64,000 nt of DNA from Paramagnetospirillum magneticum AMB-1 (GTDB taxonomy: Bacteria > Pseudomonadota > Alphaproteobacteria > Rhodospirillales > Magnetospirillaceae), in NCBI RefSeq assembly GCF_000009985.1, contig NC_007626.1:310001-374000 (forward strand), read 5' to 3'. The notes beneath the pieces are model-generated. The model had not been told where the DNA came from. It worked only from the letters and a program-made list of their open reading frames with translations, and did not search any database. Below, in pieces: positions 53,896-62,250 of the stretch (position 1 is its first letter; every line of letters begins with the position of its first letter). A program made the translations under genes and the position numbers.

Positions 53896-56556
53896 TCATG
53901 CGGCACCTTTGGAGGCTGCGATGGTAGAGGCCAGGGTCTGCAACAGCGCATCACGGTCGAACTTGGCGATGTAGTCGTTGAAACCGACCTGACGGCCGCG
54001 CTCGAAGTCCTTTTCCGTGGCGTGTGACGACAGGGCCACCATGGGGATTGTGCCCCAGCGGCCGTCGGCGCGCACCGCCGCGGCGAACTCGAATCCGCTC
54101 ATGCCCGGCATCTCGATGTCGCTGATGATGGCGTCGAACTCGTCGCCGCGCTCGCGCAGTTGCAGGGCCTTGTCGGCACCATCCACCGAGATGACCTCGT
54201 AGCCGGCCACCGACAGCAGGGGCGTCAGCAGATTGCGGAAGAACGGCGAGTCGTCCACCAGCAGGACGCGCGGCGCATGGAAGTCGGCATTGCCGAATTC
54301 CTTGTCGTTGCGGCCGAACCAGTCGCCGAACGCCTGCGGCAGGTAATAGCCGGCATCGATGATGGTGGTGGCCTTGCCGGCGATGACCGCGGTGCCGATG
54401 ACACCGGGATTGTCGGCCGACAGCTCCACCTTGAGACGGTCCTCGACGATGTCGACGATCTCGTCGACCACCAGGCCCATGGTGTGGTCCTTGTCGGAGA
54501 ACACCAGCACCGGCTGGCGGCCTTCGTCGCGGAAATTCATGATGCCGTCGATGGCGATCAGCGGCATCAGATGGCCACGGTACTGGACCATGGGCTTGCC
54601 ATGGCTGTGCTCGATCTCGCCGACCTCGATCTCTTCGAGACGGGCGACCAGCGCCAAGGGCACCGCCTTGAGGTCGTCGCCGCCGGCACGGAACACCAGC
54701 AGCGAGGTCTTGAGGTCGGCGTGGCTCTCGCGCACCGTCTGGGCCTCGGCGTCGCGGGTGCCGCCGGCCATCATGCCCGATTCGCCGGTGGCGCCGGCGA
54801 TGCCGTTGGGATCGAGGATCATGATCACCGAACCGTCGCCCAGGATGGTGTTGCCCGAGAACATGGAGATGTGGCGCAGGATCGGCGCCACCGGCTTGAC
54901 CACGATTTCCTCGGTGTCGAACACCCGGTCGACGATGATGCCGAAGGTGTAGGTGCCCACCTGGGTGACGACGATGAAGGTTTCCTGCTGTTCCTCGTCG
55001 TTCTCGGCCAGCTTGAGCAGGCGCTTGAGCGAGACCAGCGGCAGGAGACGGTCACGCAGGCGCAGCACCGGCGCGTTGTTGATCATCTCGATGCCGTGCT
55101 CGGAATTGGCGGTGACTCGCACCAGTTCCAGAACGCTGATCTGCGGAATGGCAAAGCGCTCGACCGCGCATTCGACGATCAGGGCCGAGACGATGGCCAG
55201 CGTCAGCGGGATCTTGATGATGAAGGAGGAGCCCTTGCCGGGCTGGCTCTTCAGCTCGACGGTGCCGCCGATCTTCTCGATGTTGGTGCGCACCACGTCC
55301 ATGCCGACGCCGCGGCCCGAGACGCTGGTGACCTTCTCGGCGGTGGAGAAGCCGGCCTTGAAGATAAACTGGTAGATCTGCTGCGGCGTCAGCGCTTCCA
55401 GCTCGGACTCGGTGGCGAGACCGTTCTGGATGGCTTTCTGCTTGATGCGGTCCAGGTTGAGGCCGCGGCCGTCGTCGGAAATCTCGATGATGATGTGGCC
55501 GCCCTCGTGGAAGGCGTTCAGCACGATCTTGCCGATTTCCGGCTTGCCCACGCGCTTGCGCTCTTCGGTGCCTTCCAGGCCGTGATCGGCCGAGTTGCGC
55601 ACCATGTGGGTCAGCGGGTCCTTGATCAGCTCCAGAACCTGACGGTCCAGTTCGGTTTCGGCGCCGAGCATCTGGAGGTCGATCTTCTTGTTCATTTCGA
55701 CCGCGAGGTCGCGGACGATGCGCGGCAGCTTGGCCCAGGCGTTGCCGATGGGCTGCATGCGGGTCTTCATCACACCTTCCTGAAGGTCGGTGGTGATGTG
55801 GGACAGGCGTTGCAGCGGGGTTGCGAATTCGCTGTCGTCCTTGCCGCGGACCATCTGGAGCAACTGGTTGCGAGTCAGCACCAGTTCGGACACCAGGGTC
55901 ATCAGGTTTTCCAGCAATTCCACGTTGACGCGGATGGTCTGGGCGGCGACGGCGGATTCCTTGGCCTCGCCGGCGGGAACCGGCGGAGCGGCCGCGGCGG
56001 CGGGAGGCGATGGCTGCGGCGTGGTGGCGGGGACGCTGGCCTTGACCGGCTCGGGTTCGGGCTCGGGCTCAGGCTCGGGAGCGGCGGCCACGGGCTCCGG
56101 CGCGGGAGCGGCGGCCACGGGCTCGAAAACCGGCATGGGCGGCGAGGGCGGCGGCGGCGCGGACGGGGCGCCGATGGCGCGGCCCTCGGCCATGGCATTC
56201 AGGCGTTCGATCAGGTCCTCGTCGCTGCCCTCGGGCTCGCACTCGTTCTGCTCCAGGTGGCCCAGGATCAGCTTGATGCGGTCGATGGACTGAAGGATCA
56301 GGGTCACGGCATCGGGCGTGACTTCCAGTTCGCCGTCGCGGAACTTGCCGAGCACATTCTCGCCCGCATGGGCCACATGCTCAAGGCGCGGCAGCCCAAG
56401 AAAGCCGCAGGTGCCCTTGATGGTGTGAACCAGACGGAAGATGTTGCCCAGAATCTGCGGGTCGTTGGGGTTTTGCTCCAGATTCACCAGGGCAATGTCA
56501 AGAACGGAAAGACTTTCCGATGTCTCAGTCAGAAATTCACTGAGGAGATCGTCCAT
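53896..56556 (-). CDS. cheA: hybrid chemotaxis histidine kinase CheA with receiver domain
   Basis: An 886-residue kinase. Domains in order: Hpt (1-105, phospho-His44 in LVHTIKGTCGFLG), a Pro/Ala/Glu-rich linker (about 130-200) where the P2 CheY-binding domain would be, dimerisation (205-270), HATPase (310-450; HMVRNSADHG, DDGRG, GRGVGMDVV), a first CheW-like domain (452-590), a second CheW-like domain (about 612-745) and a receiver (763-882, phosphoacceptor Asp813). Loss of P2 plus an attached receiver suggests altered phosphate flow. It is the first gene of the che operon. Confidence 0.95.
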   Translation of the reverse strand: MDDLLSEFLTETSESLSVLDIALVNLEQNPNDPQILGNIFRLVHTIKGTCGFLGLPRLEHVAHAGENVLGKFRDGELEVTPDAVTLILQSIDRIKLILGHLEQNECEPEGSDEDLIERLNAMAEGRAIGAPSAPPPPSPPMPVFEPVAAAPAPEPVAAAPEPEPEPEPEPVKASVPATTPQPSPPAAAAAPPVPAGEAKESAVAAQTIRVNVELLENLMTLVSELVLTRNQLLQMVRGKDDSEFATPLQRLSHITTDLQEGVMKTRMQPIGNAWAKLPRIVRDLAVEMNKKIDLQMLGAETELDRQVLELIKDPLTHMVRNSADHGLEGTEERKRVGKPEIGKIVLNAFHEGGHIIIEISDDGRGLNLDRIKQKAIQNGLATESELEALTPQQIYQFIFKAGFSTAEKVTSVSGRGVGMDVVRTNIEKIGGTVELKSQPGKGSSFIIKIPLTLAIVSALIVECAVERFAIPQISVLELVRVTANSEHGIEMINNAPVLRLRDRLLPLVSLKRLLKLAENDEEQQETFIVVTQVGTYTFGIIVDRVFDTEEIVVKPVAPILRHISMFSGNTILGDGSVIMILDPNGIAGATGESGMMAGGTRDAEAQTVRESHADLKTSLLVFRAGGDDLKAVPLALVARLEEIEVGEIEHSHGKPMVQYRGHLMPLIAIDGIMNFRDEGRQPVLVFSDKDHTMGLVVDEIVDIVEDRLKVELSADNPGVIGTAVIAGKATTIIDAGYYLPQAFGDWFGRNDKEFGNADFHAPRVLLVDDSPFFRNLLTPLLSVAGYEVISVDGADKALQLRERGDEFDAIISDIEMPGMSGFEFAAAVRADGRWGTIPMVALSSHATEKDFERGRQVGFNDYIAKFDRDALLQTLASTIAASKGAA

Positions 56557-56726
56557 GATCGACTCCAGTACGGTCCTGTTTCAGCACGCGCAGGCAGCAC
56601 TAAAACTACCTCTCCCCCTATCCGAACCGGACAGGCCATGTCGACTAATAGCACGGCGAGAGGGTCTTTAGAAGAACCCTGACCAGGGTAAATCCGCTTG
56701 CGTAACGATTTTTTCCACAATGTCCG
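56557..56726. promoter_or_regulatory. leader and promoter region of the che operon
   Basis: These 170 bases separate chpT from cheA, both on the minus strand. No gene is visible. The stretch TAAATCCGCTTGCGTAACGATTTTTT is AT-richer than its surroundings and is the likeliest promoter location for cheA, but no pair of good boxes stands out. No terminator for chpT was seen. Confidence 0.35.
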
Positions 56727-57344
56727 TCAGGCCATGATCGAAATCTCCCCCGCCCCGGGTGTGAGGCGGATTTTCAAGCCATTACGGTGGGCAAGGTGCA
56801 AGGCGAACCCCGCCTGGGCTCCCCGCGGACCCGAGGGTGGGGCGCCATCGAGCAGCACCAGTCGGGCCTCGGCGGTCAGGCCCATCCCCTCGCCGCTGGC
56901 GGTGACCCGCAGTCCGGCCTCGCCGTCGCTGCCGCTGCCGGCACACCGGGCAAGAATCTTGCCCCCGCGTGGCAAGGCGTCGCGGGCGATGAGCACCAGA
57001 TTGAGCCGCAGACGCCCCGTCTCACCGTCGATTTCCGGCCGCTCGCTGGACCAGTCGAGGGTAATGCCGCCGGTGACCGCGCCACTGAGATAGGCGCGCA
57101 TCAGGTCGCCCAGGGACTTCTGGGTATGGGGCATGTCGTTGGCGGGTCCCAGGGTGGCGCGCAGGAATTTCAGGCGTGCCGTCGCCGCACCCATGCTGGC
57201 CGAAACCAGCTCCAGCGTCTCCGGGTCGTTGCCGTCCTCCAGTAATTCCAGCCCGGCCGCCGCCGCCCCCAGCGGGCTGGCCAGATCGTGGCACAGGCGG
57301 GCGCAGAGAAGTTCCGAGAATTTCGTGTCGAGGGCCGAGCTCAT
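56727..57344 (-). CDS. chpT: ChpT-like histidine phosphotransferase
   Basis: A 205-residue degenerate-kinase-fold phosphotransferase. The phospho-His motif CARLCHDLASPLGAAAAGLELL matches ChpT, and the C-terminal half keeps only a vestigial ATP-binding fold. In Caulobacter ChpT passes phosphate from CckA to CtrA and CpdR; in magnetic and other spirilla this relay is linked to motility. ATG 57344 is typical; GTG 57368 is possible. Placement upstream of cheA fits a link to motility. Confidence 0.85.
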   Translation of the reverse strand: MSSALDTKFSELLCARLCHDLASPLGAAAAGLELLEDGNDPETLELVSASMGAATARLKFLRATLGPANDMPHTQKSLGDLMRAYLSGAVTGGITLDWSSERPEIDGETGRLRLNLVLIARDALPRGGKILARCAGSGSDGEAGLRVTASGEGMGLTAEARLVLLDGAPPSGPRGAQAGFALHLAHRNGLKIRLTPGAGEISIMA

Positions 57345-57406
57345 GGGTAGGAGTATCCGGGATTTCACCTATGATACATAATCATACCATGGGTACAGTC
57401 AATAGG

Positions 57407-58723
57407 TCATAGACAAAGGGTCGCCACGGCTTCCAGGTGGGCGGACCACGGAAACTGGTCGATTGGCACGACGCGCTTGATGCGCCAGCCGCCATCGCAC
57501 AGGGTGCGAAGGTCGCGGGCCAGGGTCGCGGGGTTGCACGACACCATGGCGATGGTGGTCGGCCCACCCGGACTAGGGCGGGCCAGTTCGGCGGCCTGGG
57601 CGGCGGCTCCGGCCCGGGGCGGGTCGAGGACGATGGCCCGGAAGCCCTTCAGCTCGTGGGCCGCCAGGGGGCGCCGGGCCAGATCGCGGACCTCGGCGGT
57701 AAGCGGCAAGCTCGCCGCCCGGGCGGCGGCTTCCAGGGCCGCCACCGGCCCCTGTTCGCCCTCCACCGCCCGCACGGGGCCGCGCAGAGCCAGCGGCAGG
57801 CTGAAGCTGCCGCAGCCGGAATAGAGATCGGCCACCGGCACATCCTTAGGCGTGGCCGACAGAATGGCTTCGGCGATGGCCAGTTCGCCGCCGCGGGTCG
57901 GCTGGAGGAAGCCGCCGGGGGCCGGTTCGACGGCAATTCCGCCGAAATGCACCAGGGCCGCCCGGCGTCGGGCGATGGGCTCCACGAGGCCAGTGCCGGG
58001 GCGTCGCCAGTGCAGGCGGGCGAGGTCGAGGCTGGCGGCGGCCTCCGCCAAGGTCTCGCGCTCGAACAGGTCGAGGCGAGCCGGAGCCTCCACCAGAACG
58101 TCCAGCCCACCCTCGGTCAGGGTGAGGGTGAGATCGCCGCCGCCTTCGATGGCGATGCCACCCAGCAGCTTGCGCAGGCCGGGAAGGGCGTCGCCCAGGG
58201 CGGGGTCCAGCAGCGGGCAGCGTTCGATGTCGACGACGGTGTGGCTGGCTCGGCCGTTGAATCCCAGAACGATGGCGCCCTTGGCCCGGGTGAAGGCGAA
58301 GGTGGCCCGACGCCGCGAGGCGGGCGGAATCCGCACCAACGGCTCGACGATGGCTTCGGCCAGGCCTTGCCGCGCCAGCTGGGTGACCAGCAGGTCGCGC
58401 TTCCATTCGGCGTAAAGGGCATCGTCCAGATGCTGCAGCGAGCAGCCGCCGCAGCGGCCGTAATGGGCGCAGGGCGGCGTGGCCCGTCCGGGGCCGGGCT
58501 CCAGCACCTCGATCAGGGCGGCGGTCAGGCCGTCGCCCCGCTTGCCTTCGACGCGGGCCAGAACCCGGTCGCCAGCCACGGTGAAGGGAACGAAGACCGT
58601 TTCGCCGTCCAGGCGGGCGATCCCGTCGCCGCGTGCTCCCACCTGGTCCACGGTCAGTTCGACGGTGCGGGATGGAGCCGGGTTGCGAGCGGGGCGCGGC
58701 GGCGCGCGGCGGGGCTTTCTCAT
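57407..58723 (-). CDS. TrmA/RlmD-family RNA (uracil-5)-methyltransferase
   Basis: A 438-residue RNA methyltransferase. The N-terminal TRAM domain (VELTVDQVGARGDGIARLDG) is followed by an iron-sulfur cluster site with Cys 85, 91 and 94 (CAHYGRCGGC) and a fourth Cys near 169. The AdoMet domain has DLYSGCGSFSLPLA, and the nucleophile is in VSCNPATLARD. RlmD-like 23S rRNA U1939 methylation is likely but RlmC or TrmA specificity cannot be excluded. It is the last gene of the lipid-transport operon (4-base overlap). Confidence 0.92.
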   Translation of the reverse strand: MRKPRRAPPRPARNPAPSRTVELTVDQVGARGDGIARLDGETVFVPFTVAGDRVLARVEGKRGDGLTAALIEVLEPGPGRATPPCAHYGRCGGCSLQHLDDALYAEWKRDLLVTQLARQGLAEAIVEPLVRIPPASRRRATFAFTRAKGAIVLGFNGRASHTVVDIERCPLLDPALGDALPGLRKLLGGIAIEGGGDLTLTLTEGGLDVLVEAPARLDLFERETLAEAAASLDLARLHWRRPGTGLVEPIARRRAALVHFGGIAVEPAPGGFLQPTRGGELAIAEAILSATPKDVPVADLYSGCGSFSLPLALRGPVRAVEGEQGPVAALEAAARAASLPLTAEVRDLARRPLAAHELKGFRAIVLDPPRAGAAAQAAELARPSPGGPTTIAMVSCNPATLARDLRTLCDGGWRIKRVVPIDQFPWSAHLEAVATLCL

Positions 58724-59313
58724 GGTGTCTGGCGGCCCAGATCGGCCAGGAAGCGGCCGAAGATGTCGGCGACGCCCTTCTCCATGGCCAGCGCCGCATC
58801 CTCGACCCGGGCCGAGGACACGGGCACGCGGGCGGTATAGGTCTCCAGCAGCACCAGCCGCCCGTCGCGGGCCCGGACCACGGCCAGTTCCAGGTCGACC
58901 ACCGCTTCGGCGCGGTCGGCGATCTGTTCGAAGCGCCGCACCTTGCCGCGCAGCACCCAGTCGGCCAGGACGCGAAGCTCGGGCGTCACCACCTTGTCGG
59001 CGATTCCGGCGGCGGCGAGGTAATGGGCGAGGCGATCCTGCAGCAACAGGCCGGGCGGCTCGCTCCAGAAATCATACTTGTAATGGGCCAGGGCGCCGCC
59101 CTCGGTCCGCGAGAAGGCCAAAGCCCGCTCGGCCGCCACCCCGTCCGAGGCCAGGCGGTTGATCTCCAGCACGCCGGGCAGGACCGGCCTGGGCAGCCGC
59201 TGGGCGGGTGCCGCCACTTCGATGCGGTAGAACGAATCGGGCGGCGCCGCTGGCCCGGCGCAGGCGGCGAGAGCGAGAAGCGATGCCGCGGCGAGTACCT
59301 TGCGCATGACCAT
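58720..59313 (-). CDS. ABC-type transport auxiliary lipoprotein (PqiC/DUF330-like)
   Basis: A 197-residue lipoprotein: lipobox LALAAC with Cys18, then SFYRIEVAAP and a body typical of the ABC-type transport auxiliary lipoprotein family (VLEINRLASDGVAAERALAF, GKVRRFEQIADRAEAVVDLE). PqiC-like proteins cap MCE tunnels at the outer membrane. It follows mlaD by four bases and overlaps the RNA methyltransferase by four. Confidence 0.88.
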   Translation of the reverse strand: MVMRKVLAAASLLALAACAGPAAPPDSFYRIEVAAPAQRLPRPVLPGVLEINRLASDGVAAERALAFSRTEGGALAHYKYDFWSEPPGLLLQDRLAHYLAAAGIADKVVTPELRVLADWVLRGKVRRFEQIADRAEAVVDLELAVVRARDGRLVLLETYTARVPVSSARVEDAALAMEKGVADIFGRFLADLGRQTP

Positions 59314-59317
59314 GCCT

Positions 59318-60280
59318 TTATTTCCGTCCCGGGCCGTCTTCGCCCCGCTTGTTGCCGCCGATCAGCACGCCGGGATTGTCGCGGATCTGGCGCGAGAATT
59401 CGTGCAGGTTCCGGGTGGTGCCGTCCAGATTATAGGTGACCGAATCGATGGAGCGCGACACCGCCTGCAGGGTGTGGCGCAGGTCCTTCAGGCTCTGGTC
59501 GATGTTGTCCTGGTTGCCGGTGATGGACTTGTCCAGCGAGGTCAGCATGGAATCGACCTTCTTGCGGCTGTCCTGCAGCCCGGCCGACAGCCTGGCGGCA
59601 TTGTCCAGGGTCTCGCGGATGCGCTCGGCATTGGCGTCGGTGACCACCTTGTTGGACAGGGTGCCGGTCATCTTCTCCACGTCGGCGGTGATCTTCGGCG
59701 TCTTGGCGGCCAGATCCTGGGTGACCAGCAGCAGGTTGGCCATCAGCTCGGGGGCGTGCTTTTCCAAGATGGTGCCCAGGCTGCCCACCTGCTGGTTCAG
59801 GCTGAACAGCAGCGGCTTCAGGGCGGTCTGGTTCAAATCGGTGATCTGGCCCGCCATGTCGTTCATGGCGGCGAAGATGTTGGCGGCGGGGCCGGAGGGG
59901 ATGTCCGAGCCGGGGGGCAGCATCTCGGGCGACGTACCGCCCTTGATGTCCAGGGTGGCGGCCGCCAGCAGGCCGGACGCGGCGACGCGGGCCTGGGAAT
60001 CCTTGGGGATGCGCCAGTCGTTGGCCACCGAGATCTCCAGGCGGAAGGCGGTGGCGTTGCCCTCGTGCAGCGGCTGGATCTTCTCCACCTGTCCCACGGG
60101 GAAGCCTTCGAAGGTGACCTTGGTCCCGTACTTGATGCCGGCCACGTTGGACAGCCGGGTGTAGTAGGATCCGGTGGCGCCGGTCCGGCCGGTCAACACC
60201 ACCACCACCACCACCAGCGACACCAGCATGGCCAGCACGAAGCCGCCCACCATCGCGTAGTTGATACGGGAATCCTTCAT
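59318..60280 (-). CDS. mlaD: MCE/MlaD-family lipid-binding protein
   Basis: A 320-residue periplasmic protein anchored by one N-terminal helix (GGFVLAMLVSLVVVVVVL). The MCE domain (residues about 38-120) has YTRLSNVAGIKYGTKVTFEG and FPVGQVEKI. A long helical C-terminus (about 150-310) could form a tunnel or needle. It should bind phospholipid and work with MlaE/MlaF. ATGA overlaps the ATPase gene. Confidence 0.93.
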   Translation of the reverse strand: MKDSRINYAMVGGFVLAMLVSLVVVVVVLTGRTGATGSYYTRLSNVAGIKYGTKVTFEGFPVGQVEKIQPLHEGNATAFRLEISVANDWRIPKDSQARVAASGLLAAATLDIKGGTSPEMLPPGSDIPSGPAANIFAAMNDMAGQITDLNQTALKPLLFSLNQQVGSLGTILEKHAPELMANLLLVTQDLAAKTPKITADVEKMTGTLSNKVVTDANAERIRETLDNAARLSAGLQDSRKKVDSMLTSLDKSITGNQDNIDQSLKDLRHTLQAVSRSIDSVTYNLDGTTRNLHEFSRQIRDNPGVLIGGNKRGEDGPGRK

Positions 60281-61104
60281 GGGCTGCGGGTCCGGTCAGT
60301 GGAGTGGGCGTGGCCGCCGGTCAGTCGGCGCAGATAGGACTCGGCGTCGGGCTCGGCTTCCTCGGTGCGGCGGTTCAGCAGGTTCTGGATGCGCGGGTCG
60401 CGGCTGGCGCGGATGGCGTCCACGGTGTCCAGGGCCAGGACGTGCCCCTTGTCCAGCACGCAGATGCGGTCGGCGATCTTGAAGGTGGAATCCAGGTCAT
60501 GGGTGACCACCACGATGCTCATGCCCATGGCGTCCCGCAGGCGCAGGATCAGGTCGTCGATGGACGACGCCACCACCGGGTCCAGCCCGGCCGAGGGTTC
60601 GTCGCAGAACAGCAGTTCCGGGTCCATGACGATGGCGCGGGCCAGGGCGGCGCGCTTGATCATGCCGCCCGACAGCTCGGCGGGCTTGAGGTGCTCGAAC
60701 CCGGCCAGGCTCACCACTTCCAGCTTGAGCCGCGTCATGATGCCGATGGTGGTCTCGTCCAGCTCGGTATGCTCGCGCAGCGGCAGGGCGATGTTGTCGC
60801 CGACGGTCATGGAACTGAACAGGGCCCCCGACTGGAACGCCACGCCGGTACGGGTGCGCAGGCGCTGCAGCGCGATGGGCGACAGCCGGGCGATGTCGTG
60901 GCCCAGGATGCGCACCGTGCCGGCGCTGGGCTTCTTCAAGCCCAGCAGATGGCTGAGCAGGGTCGTCTTGCCCGAGCCCGAGCCCCCCATGATCACCATG
61001 ATCTCGCCGCGTGCCACATTGAGCGAGACGTCGTGCAGAATCTGGCGGCTGCCGTAATGGGCGACCAGATTGCTGACTTCGATGCTGTTACCCGGCCCGG
61101 CCAT
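60277..61104 (-). CDS. mlaF: MlaF-type ABC transporter ATPase
   Basis: A 275-residue ATPase: Walker A GGSGSGKTT (about residues 40-48), Q-loop VAFQSGALFSSMTVGDN, signature LSGGM, Walker B LLFCDEPSAGLDP and switch THDLDS. The FQSGALFSSMTVGDN region is typical of MlaF. ATG 61104 gives a TGATG overlap with mlaE; the frame upstream is inside mlaE. A C-terminal extension of about 30 residues (EEAEPDAESYLRRL) carries His and Arg residues. Confidence 0.95.
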   Translation of the reverse strand: MAGPGNSIEVSNLVAHYGSRQILHDVSLNVARGEIMVIMGGSGSGKTTLLSHLLGLKKPSAGTVRILGHDIARLSPIALQRLRTRTGVAFQSGALFSSMTVGDNIALPLREHTELDETTIGIMTRLKLEVVSLAGFEHLKPAELSGGMIKRAALARAIVMDPELLFCDEPSAGLDPVVASSIDDLILRLRDAMGMSIVVVTHDLDSTFKIADRICVLDKGHVLALDTVDAIRASRDPRIQNLLNRRTEEAEPDAESYLRRLTGGHAHSTDRTRSP

Positions 61105-61919
61105 CAGCGCGTCACCATGAAGACGAAGATCATGTCGGTGATGACGATGGCCGAGATGGCGTGGACCACCGAGCGGGTGGTCATGCGGCCGACCCCTTCG
61201 GCGCCGCCGGTTACCGAGGCGCCGTTGACCACGCCCACCACGGTGATCAGTACCGAGAAGATGGCGCTTTTCCCCAGGCCATGCCAGATGTCGTTGAGCC
61301 TGACCAGATCGGTCATCTCGTCCACATAGGCGCCCATGGAGCTGCCCAGTTGCGGCGCGATGTAGAGGCCGGCGGCGAACAGCCCCACCAGATCGGACCA
61401 CAGGGTCAGGGCGGGCAGCATCGCCATCATGGCCAGCAGCGGCGGCACCACCAGGAAGCGCACCGGCGAGACTCCCATGACGGTCAGCGCGTCGATCTCC
61501 TGGTTGATGCGCATGGTGCCCAGGCGGGCGGCCAGAGCCGAGCCCGAGCGCCCCGCCACCAGGATGCCGGTGATCAGCGGTCCGAACTCGCGCACCACCG
61601 ACATGGCGACGCCCAGCGACACCCGGGATTCGGCGCCGAACAGGCGCAGCGTGTAGATGCCCTGAATGGCCAGCATGATGCCGATGGTGGCCGACAGCAC
61701 GGTGACGATGGGCAGCGCGCCGATGCCGATCTCCATGGCCTGGGCCACCACGGGGGCCAGGCGCACCGGCTGGCGGCGCTTGCCGCCCATGCCCAGCCAG
61801 TAAAGGCTTTCGCCCAGCAGGGAGGCGCCGAATCCGAACTCGACGATTCCGGCCACGGCCCGGCGGCCCAGCCGGTCGAGAAATCCGATGAATCCCCTGG
61901 GTTCGGCCTCGGAGGTCAC
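61104..61919 (-). CDS. mlaE: MlaE-family lipid ABC transporter permease
   Basis: A 271-residue, five- to six-helix permease: QAMEIGIGALPIVTVLSATI, GPLITGILVAGRSGSALAAR and LGTMRINQEIDALTVMG are signature MlaE motifs. It starts at GTG 61919 with a GGGGGGA site, four bases after the STAS gene. It forms the membrane core of the lipid transporter with MlaF and MlaD. Confidence 0.95.
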   Translation of the reverse strand: MTSEAEPRGFIGFLDRLGRRAVAGIVEFGFGASLLGESLYWLGMGGKRRQPVRLAPVVAQAMEIGIGALPIVTVLSATIGIMLAIQGIYTLRLFGAESRVSLGVAMSVVREFGPLITGILVAGRSGSALAARLGTMRINQEIDALTVMGVSPVRFLVVPPLLAMMAMLPALTLWSDLVGLFAAGLYIAPQLGSSMGAYVDEMTDLVRLNDIWHGLGKSAIFSVLITVVGVVNGASVTGGAEGVGRMTTRSVVHAISAIVITDMIFVFMVTR

Positions 61920-61923
61920 CCGG

Positions 61924-62250
61924 TCATCCCCCCAGGGCGTCTTCGATCGTCGCCGCGATGGTGAAAACCCGGTCCAGGCGGGCCAGCTGCAGCACCCGGC
62001 GGACCGGATCGCTGATGGCGACCAGGACGAAGAGGGTCCCGTTCTTGCGGGCCATCTGGTAGGCCTCGACCAGTCCGGCGATGCCCGAGCTGTCGATGTA
62101 TTCCACCCGCGACAGATCGACGGCGACGGGGCGCTTTTCCAGCATCAACTCCATCAACGTCTTGCGCAGATTGGGGGAGTGGCGCAGATCCACTTCGCCC
62201 GACAGAGAGATGACGGTGGCGTTTTCCGCGGCGCGGGTCTCAATCTTCAT
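61924..62250 (-). CDS. STAS-domain anti-sigma-factor antagonist-like protein (MlaB position)
   Basis: A 108-residue single STAS domain of the SpoIIAA/RsbV type. VDLSRVEYIDSSGIAGLVEA carries the phosphorylatable Ser55 in DSSG. In E. coli the STAS protein MlaB binds MlaF; here the STAS gene sits directly before mlaE and overlaps the upstream phosphatase/kinase gene by four bases (ATGA). It could be a transporter subunit, an antagonist in a partner switch, or both. Confidence 0.93.
   Translation of the reverse strand: MKIETRAAENATVISLSGEVDLRHSPNLRKTLMELMLEKRPVAVDLSRVEYIDSSGIAGLVEAYQMARKNGTLFVLVAISDPVRRVLQLARLDRVFTIAATIEDALGG

Noticed and set aside
54160..56682. An 840-codon plus-strand frame across cheA
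   Set aside because: Antisense shadow of a fully recognisable CheA.
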